A DNA stretch of 9,325 nucleotides from Lachnospiraceae bacterium (GTDB lineage: Bacteria; Bacillota; Clostridia; Lachnospirales; Lachnospiraceae). A model generated the notes under the pieces. The model saw only the letters and a program-made list of their open reading frames with translations. It was not told the DNA's origin and did not search any database. The translations under genes were made by a program, and so were the position numbers. Numbering within the stretch: position 1 is the first letter of the stretch; each line of letters opens with the position of its first letter. The DNA lies in contig JAFPYK010000039.1 of assembly GCA_017412265.1 (NCBI GenBank), positions 1 to 9,325 of the forward strand, written 5' to 3'. This document shows, piece after piece, positions 1 through 5,793 of this stretch.

Positions 1-1575
1 GTTCGGTCCGAGCCGGATCTCCGTCTCCGGATCCGCGACACCCTTGCTGTCAAATACCCGGTGCGCATAGACCGAGCGGTCGAAGTAATATTTCGGCACA
101 TGGTTGTCGGTATCCAGCTCCGTGGCGGCCGTCAGATATCCCTGGTTGGCCGCGGTGGCCGCGATCGATCTCGCGTCCATCAGCGCGACCGAGGCAATCT
201 GGCCGTTCTGGACCTTCGAGCCTTCCCGGTTCGGGAAGTTCCTGGTCGAATGCCGGATGCTGAAGCTGTTGTTGGCCGGTGTATCCCCAGCGCCGAAGCA
301 CGGTCCGCAGAACGCGGTCTTAAGGACCGCGCCGGCCTGCATCAGGTCCGCGGCCTTCCCGTTCTTCACAAGCTCCAGGAAGATCGGCTGGCTCGCCGGG
401 TAGACGTTGAGCGAGAACTCACCGCTTCCGATATTGCGGCCCTTCAGGATCGAGGCCGCCGCGCACAGGTTCTCATAGCCGCCGCCCGCGCAGCCCGCGA
501 TCACGCCCTGGTCCACATAAAATCGTCCGTTCCGGACCTTCTCCTGCAGAGAATACGCCACATGCTCGCCGAAGCTCACCTTCGCGCGCTCCTCCGTCAG
601 ATGCAGGATGTCCTGCAGATTCTCCTTCAGCTCTCGGATCGTATACACATTGCTCGGGTGGAAAGGCATCGCGATCATCGGCTCCACCTCGGAGAGGTTC
701 AGCTCGATCATCCCGTCGTAGTAGGCAGGGTATGCCGGGGCAAGCTCCTTATAATCCTCGGCTCTTCCGTGAATCTCATAGAACTCCCGGATCTTCTCAT
801 CCGTCTGCCAGATCGAGGAGAGGCAGGTCGTCTCCGTGGTCATCACGTCCACGCCGATCCGGAAATCCGCGGACAGCGACGAGACGCCGGGGCCCACAAA
901 CTCCATCACTTTATTCTTCACATAGCCGGAGGCGAACACCTCGCCGATCAGCGCCAGCGCAACGTCCTGCGGCCCGACGCCCGGTCTGGGGCTTCCGGTC
1001 ATATAGATGCCGATCACCTGCGGCCGGTCAATATCATAGGTCTGGCCCAGCAGCTGCTTCACGAGCTCCGGTCCGCCCTCGCCGACGGCCATCGTTCCCA
1101 GCGCGCCGTAGCGCGTGTGCGAATCCGACCCGAGGATCATCCGTCCGCCGCCGGAGAGCATCTCTCTGGCATACTGGTGGATCACCGCCAGGTGCGCCGG
1201 CACATAGACGCCGCCGTACTTCTTCGCCGCAGACAATCCGAACATATGGTCATCCTCATTGATCGTGCCGCCCACCGCACACAGACTGTTGTGACAGTTC
1301 GTCAGCACGTAAGGCATCGGGAATTTCTCAAGCCCCGAGGCCCTGGCTGTCTGGATGATTCCGACAAATGTAATATCATGCGATGTCAGAGCGTCAAAGC
1401 GGATTCTCAGATGCTTTGCGCTCTCCGACCGGTTGTGCGCGGAGAGGATCCCCGCCGCGATCGTATGGTCTCTTCCCTCTTCTCTGGTGACATCTCTTCC
1501 CTCAAACCGGATGTCCGGCGCATCCGCCCTGACTCCTTCCGCAGTCAGCCAGGCGCCCCCTTCATATACCTTCAT
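1..1575 (-). CDS. Aconitase-family hydratase (YbhJ-like), C-terminus cut by window edge
   Basis: The first 525 residues of an iron-sulfur hydro-lyase of the aconitase superfamily are visible and the frame is open to the edge. Residues 87-115 (with TNCHNSLCAVGG) and GSDSHTRYGALG (149-160) match the aconitase catalytic core. Likely [4Fe-4S] ligands are Cys362 in AGCAGGG and Cys423/Cys426 in FCGPCFGAGDTP. The stretch SIRHSTRNFPNREG (439-452) carries the substrate-binding arginines. The missing part, roughly 230 residues, should be the swivel domain. The motif set matches YbhJ-like proteins rather than AcnA/AcnB or LeuC. The substrate of that group is, to my knowledge, not established, so I give no pathway. 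Start: ATG at 1575 has GGAGGG just upstream and yields MKVYEGG, which fits the family N-terminus. An in-frame ATG at 1608 would add 11 residues but has only a weak ribosome site. It is divergent from pyrB and has its own promoter. Confidence 0.88.
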   Translation of the reverse strand, partial: MKVYEGGAWLTAEGVRADAPDIRFEGRDVTREEGRDHTIAAGILSAHNRSESAKHLRIRFDALTSHDITFVGIIQTARASGLEKFPMPYVLTNCHNSLCAVGGTINEDDHMFGLSAAKKYGGVYVPAHLAVIHQYAREMLSGGGRMILGSDSHTRYGALGTMAVGEGGPELVKQLLGQTYDIDRPQVIGIYMTGSPRPGVGPQDVALALIGEVFASGYVKNKVMEFVGPGVSSLSADFRIGVDVMTTETTCLSSIWQTDEKIREFYEIHGRAEDYKELAPAYPAYYDGMIELNLSEVEPMIAMPFHPSNVYTIRELKENLQDILHLTEERAKVSFGEHVAYSLQEKVRNGRFYVDQGVIAGCAGGGYENLCAAASILKGRNIGSGEFSLNVYPASQPIFLELVKNGKAADLMQAGAVLKTAFCGPCFGAGDTPANNSFSIRHSTRNFPNREGSKVQNGQIASVALMDARSIAATAANQGYLTAATELDTDNHVPKYYFDRSVYAHRVFDSKGVADPETEIRLGPN

Positions 1576-1589
1576 CAGCCCTCCGATCC

Positions 1590-1606
1590 GGAACCAATCC
1601 GGTTCC
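1590..1606 (-). promoter_or_regulatory. Inverted repeat in the leader of the hydratase gene
   Basis: GGAACC-AATCC-GGTTCC is a perfect 6-bp inverted repeat with a 5-nt loop. It lies between the predicted transcription start (about 1641 on the minus strand) and the GGAGGG ribosome site of the hydratase. On the minus strand CCGGAT also occurs twice, 11 nt apart. It could be an operator or a small leader hairpin next to the ribosome site. If translation began at 1608 the repeat would lie inside the coding region. Its function is inferred from position only. Confidence 0.4.
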
Positions 1607-1647
1607 ATAACGTCGTATTTCCAGAAGTTACTAATACTCTATAATAG

Positions 1648-1675
1648 ATTATAGCGAAAACGTCATGGAATGCAA
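1648..1675 (-). promoter_or_regulatory. Promoter of the aconitase-family hydratase
   Basis: Read on the minus strand, a -35 box TTGCAT (1670-1675) is followed by a 16-bp spacer and a perfect -10 box TATAAT (1648-1653). Transcription would start near 1641 and give a leader of about 65 nt before the ATG at 1575. The -35 box coincides with one of the ATGCAA boxes of the divergent region, so a protein bound there would be placed to block RNA polymerase. Confidence 0.75.
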
Positions 1676-1709
1676 ATATGGTTTTATGCAATCCGCATTC
1701 CTTTGCATT
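1667..1709. repeat. Cluster of ATGCAA / TTGCAT boxes between the divergent promoters
   Basis: ATGCAA occurs at 1670-1675 and 1686-1691, and its reverse complement TTGCAT at 1703-1708, so starts are 16 to 17 bp apart. The outer pair extends to the 8-bp inverted repeat AATGCAAA (1669-1676) and TTTGCATT (1702-1709). GGAATGC (1667-1673) and GCATTCC (1695-1701) form a second, interleaved inverted pair. The arrangement resembles a multi-site operator serving the hydratase and possibly pyrB. No regulator is identified. Confidence 0.4.
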
Positions 1710-1723
1710 TCCTTCGATTCTTC

Positions 1724-1752
1724 TTGCCACGGGCGTCCGCATCGTGTACAAT
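1724..1752 (+). promoter_or_regulatory. Promoter of pyrBI
   Basis: A -35 box TTGCCA (1724-1729) is followed by a 17-bp spacer and a -10 box TACAAT (1747-1752). Initiation would fall near 1758-1761, giving a leader of only about 37 nt. That is too short for a PyrR-type or UTP-sensing attenuator, and no terminator hairpin is present before the ATG. Confidence 0.75.
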
Positions 1753-1795
1753 ATCCCTCGATAAATCTGAAGACACATTTTATGAGGAGGCTGCC

Positions 1796-2722
1796 ATGAG
1801 ACATCTGATCACTCCTCTCGACTTAACGGTCGAGGAAACGAACGATCTTCTCGTTCTTGCGGAAGACATCAGCAAGGATCGTTTTCGTTATTCCTCCGTT
1901 GCTGCCGGGAAGAAACTAGCCACCTGTTTTTATGAACCAAGTACCCGTACTCGCCTGAGTTTTGAGGCTGCGATGCTCAATCTCGGAGGAAGCGTACTTG
2001 GTTTTTCTTCTGCCGATTCCAGCTCTGCCGCGAAGGGTGAGAGCGTCGCGGACACGATCCGCGTCATCTCCTGCTACGCGGACATCTGCGCCATGCGTCA
2101 CCCGAAGGAGGGCGCGCCGCTGGTCGCGGCCATGCATTCCGGCATCCCGGTCATCAACGCCGGCGACGGAGGCCACAACCATCCGACCCAGACCCTGACG
2201 GACCTGCTCACGATCAAGGCCCTGAAGGGACATCTCGACGGCCTGACGATCGGTCTCTGCGGCGACCTGAAGTTCGGCCGCACCGTCCACTCGCTGATCC
2301 ACGCGATGGTTCGCTACCCGAACGTGCGCTTCGTCCTCATTTCCCCGTGGGAACTTCGTATCCCCGGCTATATCCGCAAGGATGTCCTGGATGCCAACCA
2401 CATCGAATACAAGGAGGTCGACGTGCTCGAGGAGGTCATGCCGGAGCTTGACATCCTCTACATGACCCGCGTGCAGCGCGAGCGCTTCTTCAACGAGGAG
2501 GATTACATCCGCCTGAAAGACAGTTTCATCCTGGACGCCAAGAAGATGAGATACGCCCGGGAAGATATGCTGGTGCTCCACCCGCTTCCCAGGGTCAACG
2601 AGATCGCGACCGAAGTCGACGCAGATCCCCGCGCAGCTTATTTCAGACAGGCCCAGTACGGCGTGTACGTCCGAATGGCCCTGATCATCCGTCTCTTAGG
2701 ACTGGAGGTGCCCACATGTTAA
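1796..2722 (+). CDS. pyrB: Aspartate carbamoyltransferase, catalytic chain
   Basis: This 308-residue protein condenses carbamoyl phosphate with L-aspartate to N-carbamoyl-L-aspartate, the committed step of cytosolic pyrimidine synthesis. The carbamoyl-phosphate loop STRTR is at residues 49-53 (within YEPSTRTRLSFEAA). SSAAKGES supplies the mobile loop lysine that reaches into a neighbouring subunit. HPTQTLTDLLTI, RVQRERF and LHPLPRVNEI complete the active-site set of the ATCase/OTCase fold, and the RVQRERF and PLPRVNE forms favour ATCase over OTCase. Length matches the usual 305-310. Start: ATG at 1796 follows GAGGAGG by 5 nt. An open frame runs further upstream but begins before the promoter. 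The stop overlaps the start of pyrI by 7 nt, so the two chains should be translationally coupled and assemble as a dodecameric holoenzyme. Confidence 0.97.
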   Translation: MRHLITPLDLTVEETNDLLVLAEDISKDRFRYSSVAAGKKLATCFYEPSTRTRLSFEAAMLNLGGSVLGFSSADSSSAAKGESVADTIRVISCYADICAMRHPKEGAPLVAAMHSGIPVINAGDGGHNHPTQTLTDLLTIKALKGHLDGLTIGLCGDLKFGRTVHSLIHAMVRYPNVRFVLISPWELRIPGYIRKDVLDANHIEYKEVDVLEEVMPELDILYMTRVQRERFFNEEDYIRLKDSFILDAKKMRYAREDMLVLHPLPRVNEIATEVDADPRAAYFRQAQYGVYVRMALIIRLLGLEVPTC

Positions 2723-3141
2723 ATATCGGCGGACTTCATCAAGGTGTCGTCATCGACCACATCCCAGCCGGCGGCGCCATGCGCATCTACGAGTACCTGA
2801 ACCTGGAAGATCTCGACGCCTCCGTGGCCATCATCAAGAATGCTTCCAGCAAGAAAATGGGCAAGAAGGACATCATCAAGATCGAGGGACCGATCACGAT
2901 CGATCTCGACACCTTAGGCGTCCTCTATCCCAATATCACGATCAATATCATCGAGGAAGATGAGATCGTCGAGAAGCGCGGCCTTCGCCTGCCGGAGCGT
3001 GTCACGAACATCATCCGGTGCAAGAATCCGCGCTGCATCACCTCGATCGAGCAGGAACTGCCGCACATCTTCCGGCTGGCCGACCCGACCACCGGAGCCT
3101 ATCGCTGCATCTACTGCGATCAGAGATTCCGGATGAAGTGA
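2716..3141 (+). CDS. pyrI: Aspartate carbamoyltransferase, regulatory chain
   Basis: This 141-residue protein is the allosteric chain that binds nucleotides (CTP/UTP inhibit and ATP activates in the enterobacterial enzyme) and joins the PyrB trimers. The N-terminal part, about residues 1-95, is the allosteric domain. The C-terminal part is the zinc domain, with four cysteines in the usual CX4C...CX2C pattern: RCKNPRC near residue 104 and YRCIYCDQ near 133. The zinc domain forms the contact with PyrB. The ATG at 2716 lies inside the last codons of pyrB, and GGAGGTG in the pyrB end is its ribosome site. Bacillus-type ATCases lack this chain, so feedback here probably resembles the E. coli type. 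Just three bases after its stop the repeat terminator begins. Confidence 0.96.
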   Translation: MLNIGGLHQGVVIDHIPAGGAMRIYEYLNLEDLDASVAIIKNASSKKMGKKDIIKIEGPITIDLDTLGVLYPNITINIIEEDEIVEKRGLRLPERVTNIIRCKNPRCITSIEQELPHIFRLADPTTGAYRCIYCDQRFRMK

Positions 3142-3143
3142 CA

Positions 3144-3227
3144 GAAAAAGAGGGCCTCTTCTCACACGGGGCGAAAAAGAGGGTCTCTTCTCACACGGGG
3201 CGAAAAAGAGGGTCTCTTCTCACATGG
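3144..3227 (+). repeat. 29-bp tandem repeat, 2.9 copies
   Basis: Three head-to-tail copies with a period of 29 bp lie at 3144-3172, 3173-3201 and 3202-3227. Each begins with GAAAAAGAGGG and contains CTCTTCTCACA. Copies 1 and 2 differ at one base (GGGC versus GGGT in the stem); copy 3 differs late (CACATGG versus CACACGG) and is cut short. Each copy can act as the 5' arm of the terminator whose single 3' arm is at 3244-3261, so the array multiplies one half of a terminator. Confidence 0.9.
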
Positions 3228-3268
3228 TAGAACCGAATCGTTCGAAGAGACCCTCTTTTTCTTTTTTT
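3202..3268 (+). terminator. Intrinsic terminator of pyrBI
   Basis: The third repeat copy (3202-3219) and 3244-3261 form a perfect 18-bp stem around a 24-nt loop, followed by seven T (3262-3268). Because the 5' arm carries A5 opposite T5, the stem could also work in the opposite direction, but the gene arriving from the right has its own terminator at 3328-3356. The first and second copies can compete for the same 3' arm with 17 of 18 and 18 of 18 pairs. Confidence 0.9.
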
Positions 3269-3327
3269 GTCGTTTGAGGGAAGGGAATCGGATAAATGAA
3301 TCCATAGTCTAATATTTTCGCTAAGTC

Positions 3328-3356
3328 AAAAAGAGAGGAATGGTTCCTATCTTTTT
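3328..3356 (-). terminator. Intrinsic terminator of the acyltransferase gene
   Basis: AAAAAGAGAGGAA (3328-3340) pairs with TTCCTATCTTTTT (3344-3356) with a single mismatch and a 3-nt loop. On the minus strand the stem is followed by a T run, which suits termination of the acyltransferase transcript about 45 nt after its stop codon. Its A/T-flanked symmetry may also make it bidirectional. The remaining bases of the 3142-3400 convergent gap are AT-rich and show no gene. Confidence 0.75.
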
Positions 3357-3400
3357 TGTTCAGAATATGATGACTCGTAAATCTGTTTATTCCAAACCCC

Positions 3401-4630
3401 TCACTTCCCGCTCCACTCCCACAGCTCTTCGGTTGCGAGTGCGATCTTCGTCACCGCGCAGTCGGGTGTCTCGGGGTAGATGTAGTACGTGTTGTCTTTC
3501 GTGTTCAGGTCGATGCAGTCGCCGTATTTGCCGAGGTATTCATACTCGATGTGGCAGGAATAGATATCTCTGGCGTCTCGCACGATCTCGTAGTCTTCGC
3601 CTTCGTAGGTCCCGGTGACGTGGAATCCGCTCATATCGTGGCGCAGACGGCAGCTGCCGAGCGGGATGTATCCCTTCGCGTTGGGAAGCGCGCAGACGTG
3701 CGCGGGGACGTCCAGCAGGTATCTGCCTTCCTCGACTTCCTTCCGAACATTTGCCCTCTCCCACTCGTACCAGTCGGGCACGTGGTCGAACTCGGTCTCC
3801 CCCTCGAGCGCATGGAGCTTCCCGTACTCGTCGAGCTCCCATGTCTTGCCGCAGGATCCGCAGCTCAGTCGCGTGCCTTCAGTCAGCATGCGGTATTCGG
3901 TCCGGCAGTGCGGGCACTGATACAGAACCTTCTGGAGGCCCTCCGCACGCTTCTTGTAGCGGATCCGCACGTGCTTCTCCTGCTGCCAGCGGTAATCGTC
4001 GTAGACAAATGCATCGCGGATTCTCTGCATGATCTCCGGGGCTTTCAGCGTCTTGATCTCGTCCGCACTTACGATGCAGCGCATCTCCGCCTCCACGCAT
4101 TTCACACCGTGGTCCGGCAGATGATAGAACGGAGAATTGACGTGATGACCGTGGCAGATCAGCGTTACCACGGGGACACCCAGCATCTTCGCGAGCTTTC
4201 CTACGGAGTCCGGCAGGACCGCGGTCGTGCCGCAGAGAGAATAGCGCGCCTCCGGGTAGAGGGCGACCACGTCGCCTCGCTCCACTACGGTCTTGCAGTG
4301 GCGGACCAGCGTATAATCGCTGACAAATTTGCGCGTGCAGATGCATCCGATGTAGCGCAGCAGCCACTCTCTCCCGATAAATCCGTCGATCGCCACGATG
4401 AAATTGGCCCTCTGAAAGCGAAGCGCGTGCGAGGCCACCATAAAGTCCATGAAAGCGTTGTGGTTGCACAGAAGCAGGTACGGCCCCTTGACGCCTTCCA
4501 TTCCCACGCGGCGGATCCTGCTGCCGTGCAGGCGCAGGACGAACCAGGACAGAAGCCAGATCAGCAGCCTGAGGTGCTGGCGCATCGGGGGTTTCTGCAT
4601 ATCATAGCGAGGTTCTTTCTCCAGTATCAT
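3401..4630 (-). CDS. PlsC-like lysophospholipid acyltransferase with inserted zinc ribbon
   Basis: The protein has 409 residues. A hydrophobic segment (about 21-34) suggests membrane attachment. The PlsC-type acyltransferase domain follows, with the HX4D catalytic motif NHNAFMD (His57, Asp62), the region FIVAIDGFIGREWLLRYIG, and YPEARYS (125-131) in place of the common FPEGTRS. A CX2C...CX2C zinc ribbon (Cys239, 242, 257, 260) follows, then a C-terminal part of about 130 residues rich in Tyr, Asp and Glu that I do not recognise. Classical PlsC is about 240 residues, so the last 170 are extra. The likely reaction is acyl transfer to lysophosphatidate or a related lipid at the inner membrane leaflet; the exact substrate is inferred. 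GAGAGAGG precedes the ATG at a rather long spacing of about 12 nt. Met11 is a possible later start. A lipid kinase lies immediately upstream, separated by a terminator. Confidence 0.82.
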   Translation of the reverse strand: MILEKEPRYDMQKPPMRQHLRLLIWLLSWFVLRLHGSRIRRVGMEGVKGPYLLLCNHNAFMDFMVASHALRFQRANFIVAIDGFIGREWLLRYIGCICTRKFVSDYTLVRHCKTVVERGDVVALYPEARYSLCGTTAVLPDSVGKLAKMLGVPVVTLICHGHHVNSPFYHLPDHGVKCVEAEMRCIVSADEIKTLKAPEIMQRIRDAFVYDDYRWQQEKHVRIRYKKRAEGLQKVLYQCPHCRTEYRMLTEGTRLSCGSCGKTWELDEYGKLHALEGETEFDHVPDWYEWERANVRKEVEEGRYLLDVPAHVCALPNAKGYIPLGSCRLRHDMSGFHVTGTYEGEDYEIVRDARDIYSCHIEYEYLGKYGDCIDLNTKDNTYYIYPETPDCAVTKIALATEELWEWSGK

Positions 4631-4669
4631 ACAGATGCGATTCCTCTCTCAAAAAAACTAATCTTTGTA

Positions 4670-4694
4670 AAAAGACCGCAGAATTCATCTGCGG
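4670..4694 (-). terminator. Intrinsic terminator of the lipid kinase gene
   Basis: CCGCAG (4676-4681) and CTGCGG (4689-4694) form a 6-bp GC-rich stem with a 7-nt loop. On the minus strand it is followed by TCTTTTT, 11 nt after the kinase stop codon. The stem is short, so some read-through into the acyltransferase gene, which has no clear promoter of its own, is plausible. Confidence 0.7.
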
Positions 4695-4705
4695 CCCATG
4701 ATATC

Positions 4706-5590
4706 TCATTTACAGACGATGCGAATGCGCTGTTTCTTATTCTCGATATAGGTCTCTTTGAATGCGCCGCCGAACTCTCCGTCCAGCGCCCACTCCACCG
4801 GCTCGTCGCAGGTGATGCCAAGCTCCGACGTCTGCAGGAAGACAATCTCAGGCGCACTGGTATCCCCGAGCAGGAAGGACGAGAGAATTCTCGGATATTC
4901 CGTCGGGTCCTTCGGTTTGCGGACAAGGACCACCTCGAAGAGGCCGTCATTTAACTTGGTCTGAGAGCTCACGATGCTCTTGAATCCGCCGACAGACACC
5001 GAGTTCGTAATCATCCCGTGAATGAACTCACCCGAGATCGTCGTGGCATTGCACGAGATCGTCATGTGGTAGGACTTGAGGTTCAGCATGCTCACGGCCC
5101 CGTCCAGCACATAAGCCAGATGTCCGAGCGCATTCTTCTTCTCCTGCCCGGTCGAATACGAGACCTGGGCGATCGAGCCAAATGCCGCCACATAGATGAA
5201 GAACTGGTCGTTCATCACCCCTACGTCCACAGCTCTCGGCGTCCCCTTCATGATCAGGCGCGCCGCCGTCTCCGGCGTGACCGGCAGCTTCAGGCTCTTC
5301 GCATAATCATTCGTCGATCCGGCAGGAATATATCCGATCGGCACGTCCATCTGCCCGATCTGCGTTCCGGCCACGACCTCATCAAGCGTCCCGTCACCGC
5401 CGGAGCACACGATCAGGTCATACTCCGCTCCCCGGGAAGCAACGATGTCAACCGCCTCTCCCTTCGCCAGTGTCGGCACAAAATTGATCTCATAGCCGCC
5501 TCTGCGGAATTCCTCGCAAACAGCCAGCACATGATTGCGCATCGTCATCTTGCCGGCCTTCGGATTCACAATAAACAATAGTTTTTTCAA
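4706..5590 (-). CDS. Diacylglycerol kinase-family lipid kinase (DgkB/YegS type)
   Basis: This 294-residue protein belongs to the DAGK catalytic family, which phosphorylates diacylglycerol or a related lipid with ATP at the cytoplasmic membrane face. FIVNPKAGK (6-14) is the N-terminal signature, CSGGDGTLDEVVAG (62-75) is the glycine-rich nucleotide loop, IPAGSTNDYAKSL (88-100) is the second nucleotide motif, and ALDGE (268-272) carries the conserved C-terminal acidic residues. Length is typical of DgkB or YegS. It begins with TTG at 5590: AGGAG at 5601-5605 sits 10 nt upstream and the encoded MKKLLFIVNPKAG fits the family start. It has a strong promoter (5627-5655) and a terminator (4670-4694), so it is probably mostly monocistronic. 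Diacylglycerol recycling to phosphatidate is the likely role. A sphingolipid-like or other lipid substrate cannot be excluded. Confidence 0.9.
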   Translation of the reverse strand: MKKLLFIVNPKAGKMTMRNHVLAVCEEFRRGGYEINFVPTLAKGEAVDIVASRGAEYDLIVCSGGDGTLDEVVAGTQIGQMDVPIGYIPAGSTNDYAKSLKLPVTPETAARLIMKGTPRAVDVGVMNDQFFIYVAAFGSIAQVSYSTGQEKKNALGHLAYVLDGAVSMLNLKSYHMTISCNATTISGEFIHGMITNSVSVGGFKSIVSSQTKLNDGLFEVVLVRKPKDPTEYPRILSSFLLGDTSAPEIVFLQTSELGITCDEPVEWALDGEFGGAFKETYIENKKQRIRIVCK

Positions 5591-5600
5591 AGCTTATTCA

Positions 5601-5605
5601 CTCCT
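5601..5605 (-). promoter_or_regulatory. Ribosome binding site supporting a TTG start
   Basis: On the minus strand AGGAG lies 10 nt before TTG (5588-5590). No ATG or GTG nearby gives a full family N-terminus, so this site fixes the TTG as the start of the lipid kinase. Confidence 0.75.
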
Positions 5606-5626
5606 GAACCATTCGATATCATGATT

Positions 5627-5655
5627 ATTTTACTGGATCTTATGTTAAATGTAAA
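5627..5655 (-). promoter_or_regulatory. Promoter of the lipid kinase gene
   Basis: On the minus strand TTTACA (5650-5655), a 17-bp spacer and TAAAAT (5627-5632) form a near-consensus housekeeping promoter. The region is AT-rich between two GC-rich genes. It lies just downstream of the pts terminator, separating the kinase from the PTS cluster. Confidence 0.75.
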
Positions 5656-5692
5656 GAAACCCTGCAGGAATTCGGCTCATATGCATCCATGC

Positions 5693-5727
5693 AAAAAACT
5701 GCATGGCACACAGGATGTGCCATGCAG
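5693..5727 (-). terminator. Intrinsic terminator of the pts cluster
   Basis: A perfect 12-bp stem (5699-5710 with 5716-5727) closes a 5-nt loop and is followed on the minus strand by six T (5693-5698). It lies 66 nt after the ptsI stop codon and marks the end of the EIIBCA-ptsH-ptsI transcript. Confidence 0.92.
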
Positions 5728-5793
5728 CCTTTGTACATATCTGATCACGGATCACAGGCTGTCCGGTTGACGGCCTGCCGAGGCCTGTGTCTG

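Noticed and set aside
61..1644. Long plus-strand open frame of 527 codons across the hydratase gene
   Set aside because: It is antisense to a gene with a complete aconitase motif set; its translation is rich in Arg, His and Leu without any recognisable domain, as expected from a GC-rich third-position bias on the other strand.
1575..1778. Possible leader peptide of 67 codons whose stop overlaps the hydratase start (TGATG)
   Set aside because: The overlap looks like coupling, but the frame begins upstream of the predicted hydratase promoter, has no ribosome site, and has no ATG within the predicted transcript.
1916..2581. Minus-strand open frame of 221 codons within pyrB
   Set aside because: It is fully antisense to pyrB, whose active-site motifs are all present, and it shows no motif of its own.
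3144..3227. CRISPR array
   Set aside because: The 29-bp units are directly adjacent with no unique spacers, and each matches the terminator arm downstream.
4631..4705. Separate promoter for the acyltransferase gene
   Set aside because: TTTACA-like and T-rich stretches occur, but no -10 box lies at an acceptable spacing, so transcription may rely on read-through or an unrecognised promoter.
3551..4954. Long plus-strand open frame of 467 codons spanning the acyltransferase and part of the lipid kinase
   Set aside because: It crosses two well-supported minus-strand genes and their terminator and has no family motif; it is a shadow frame.
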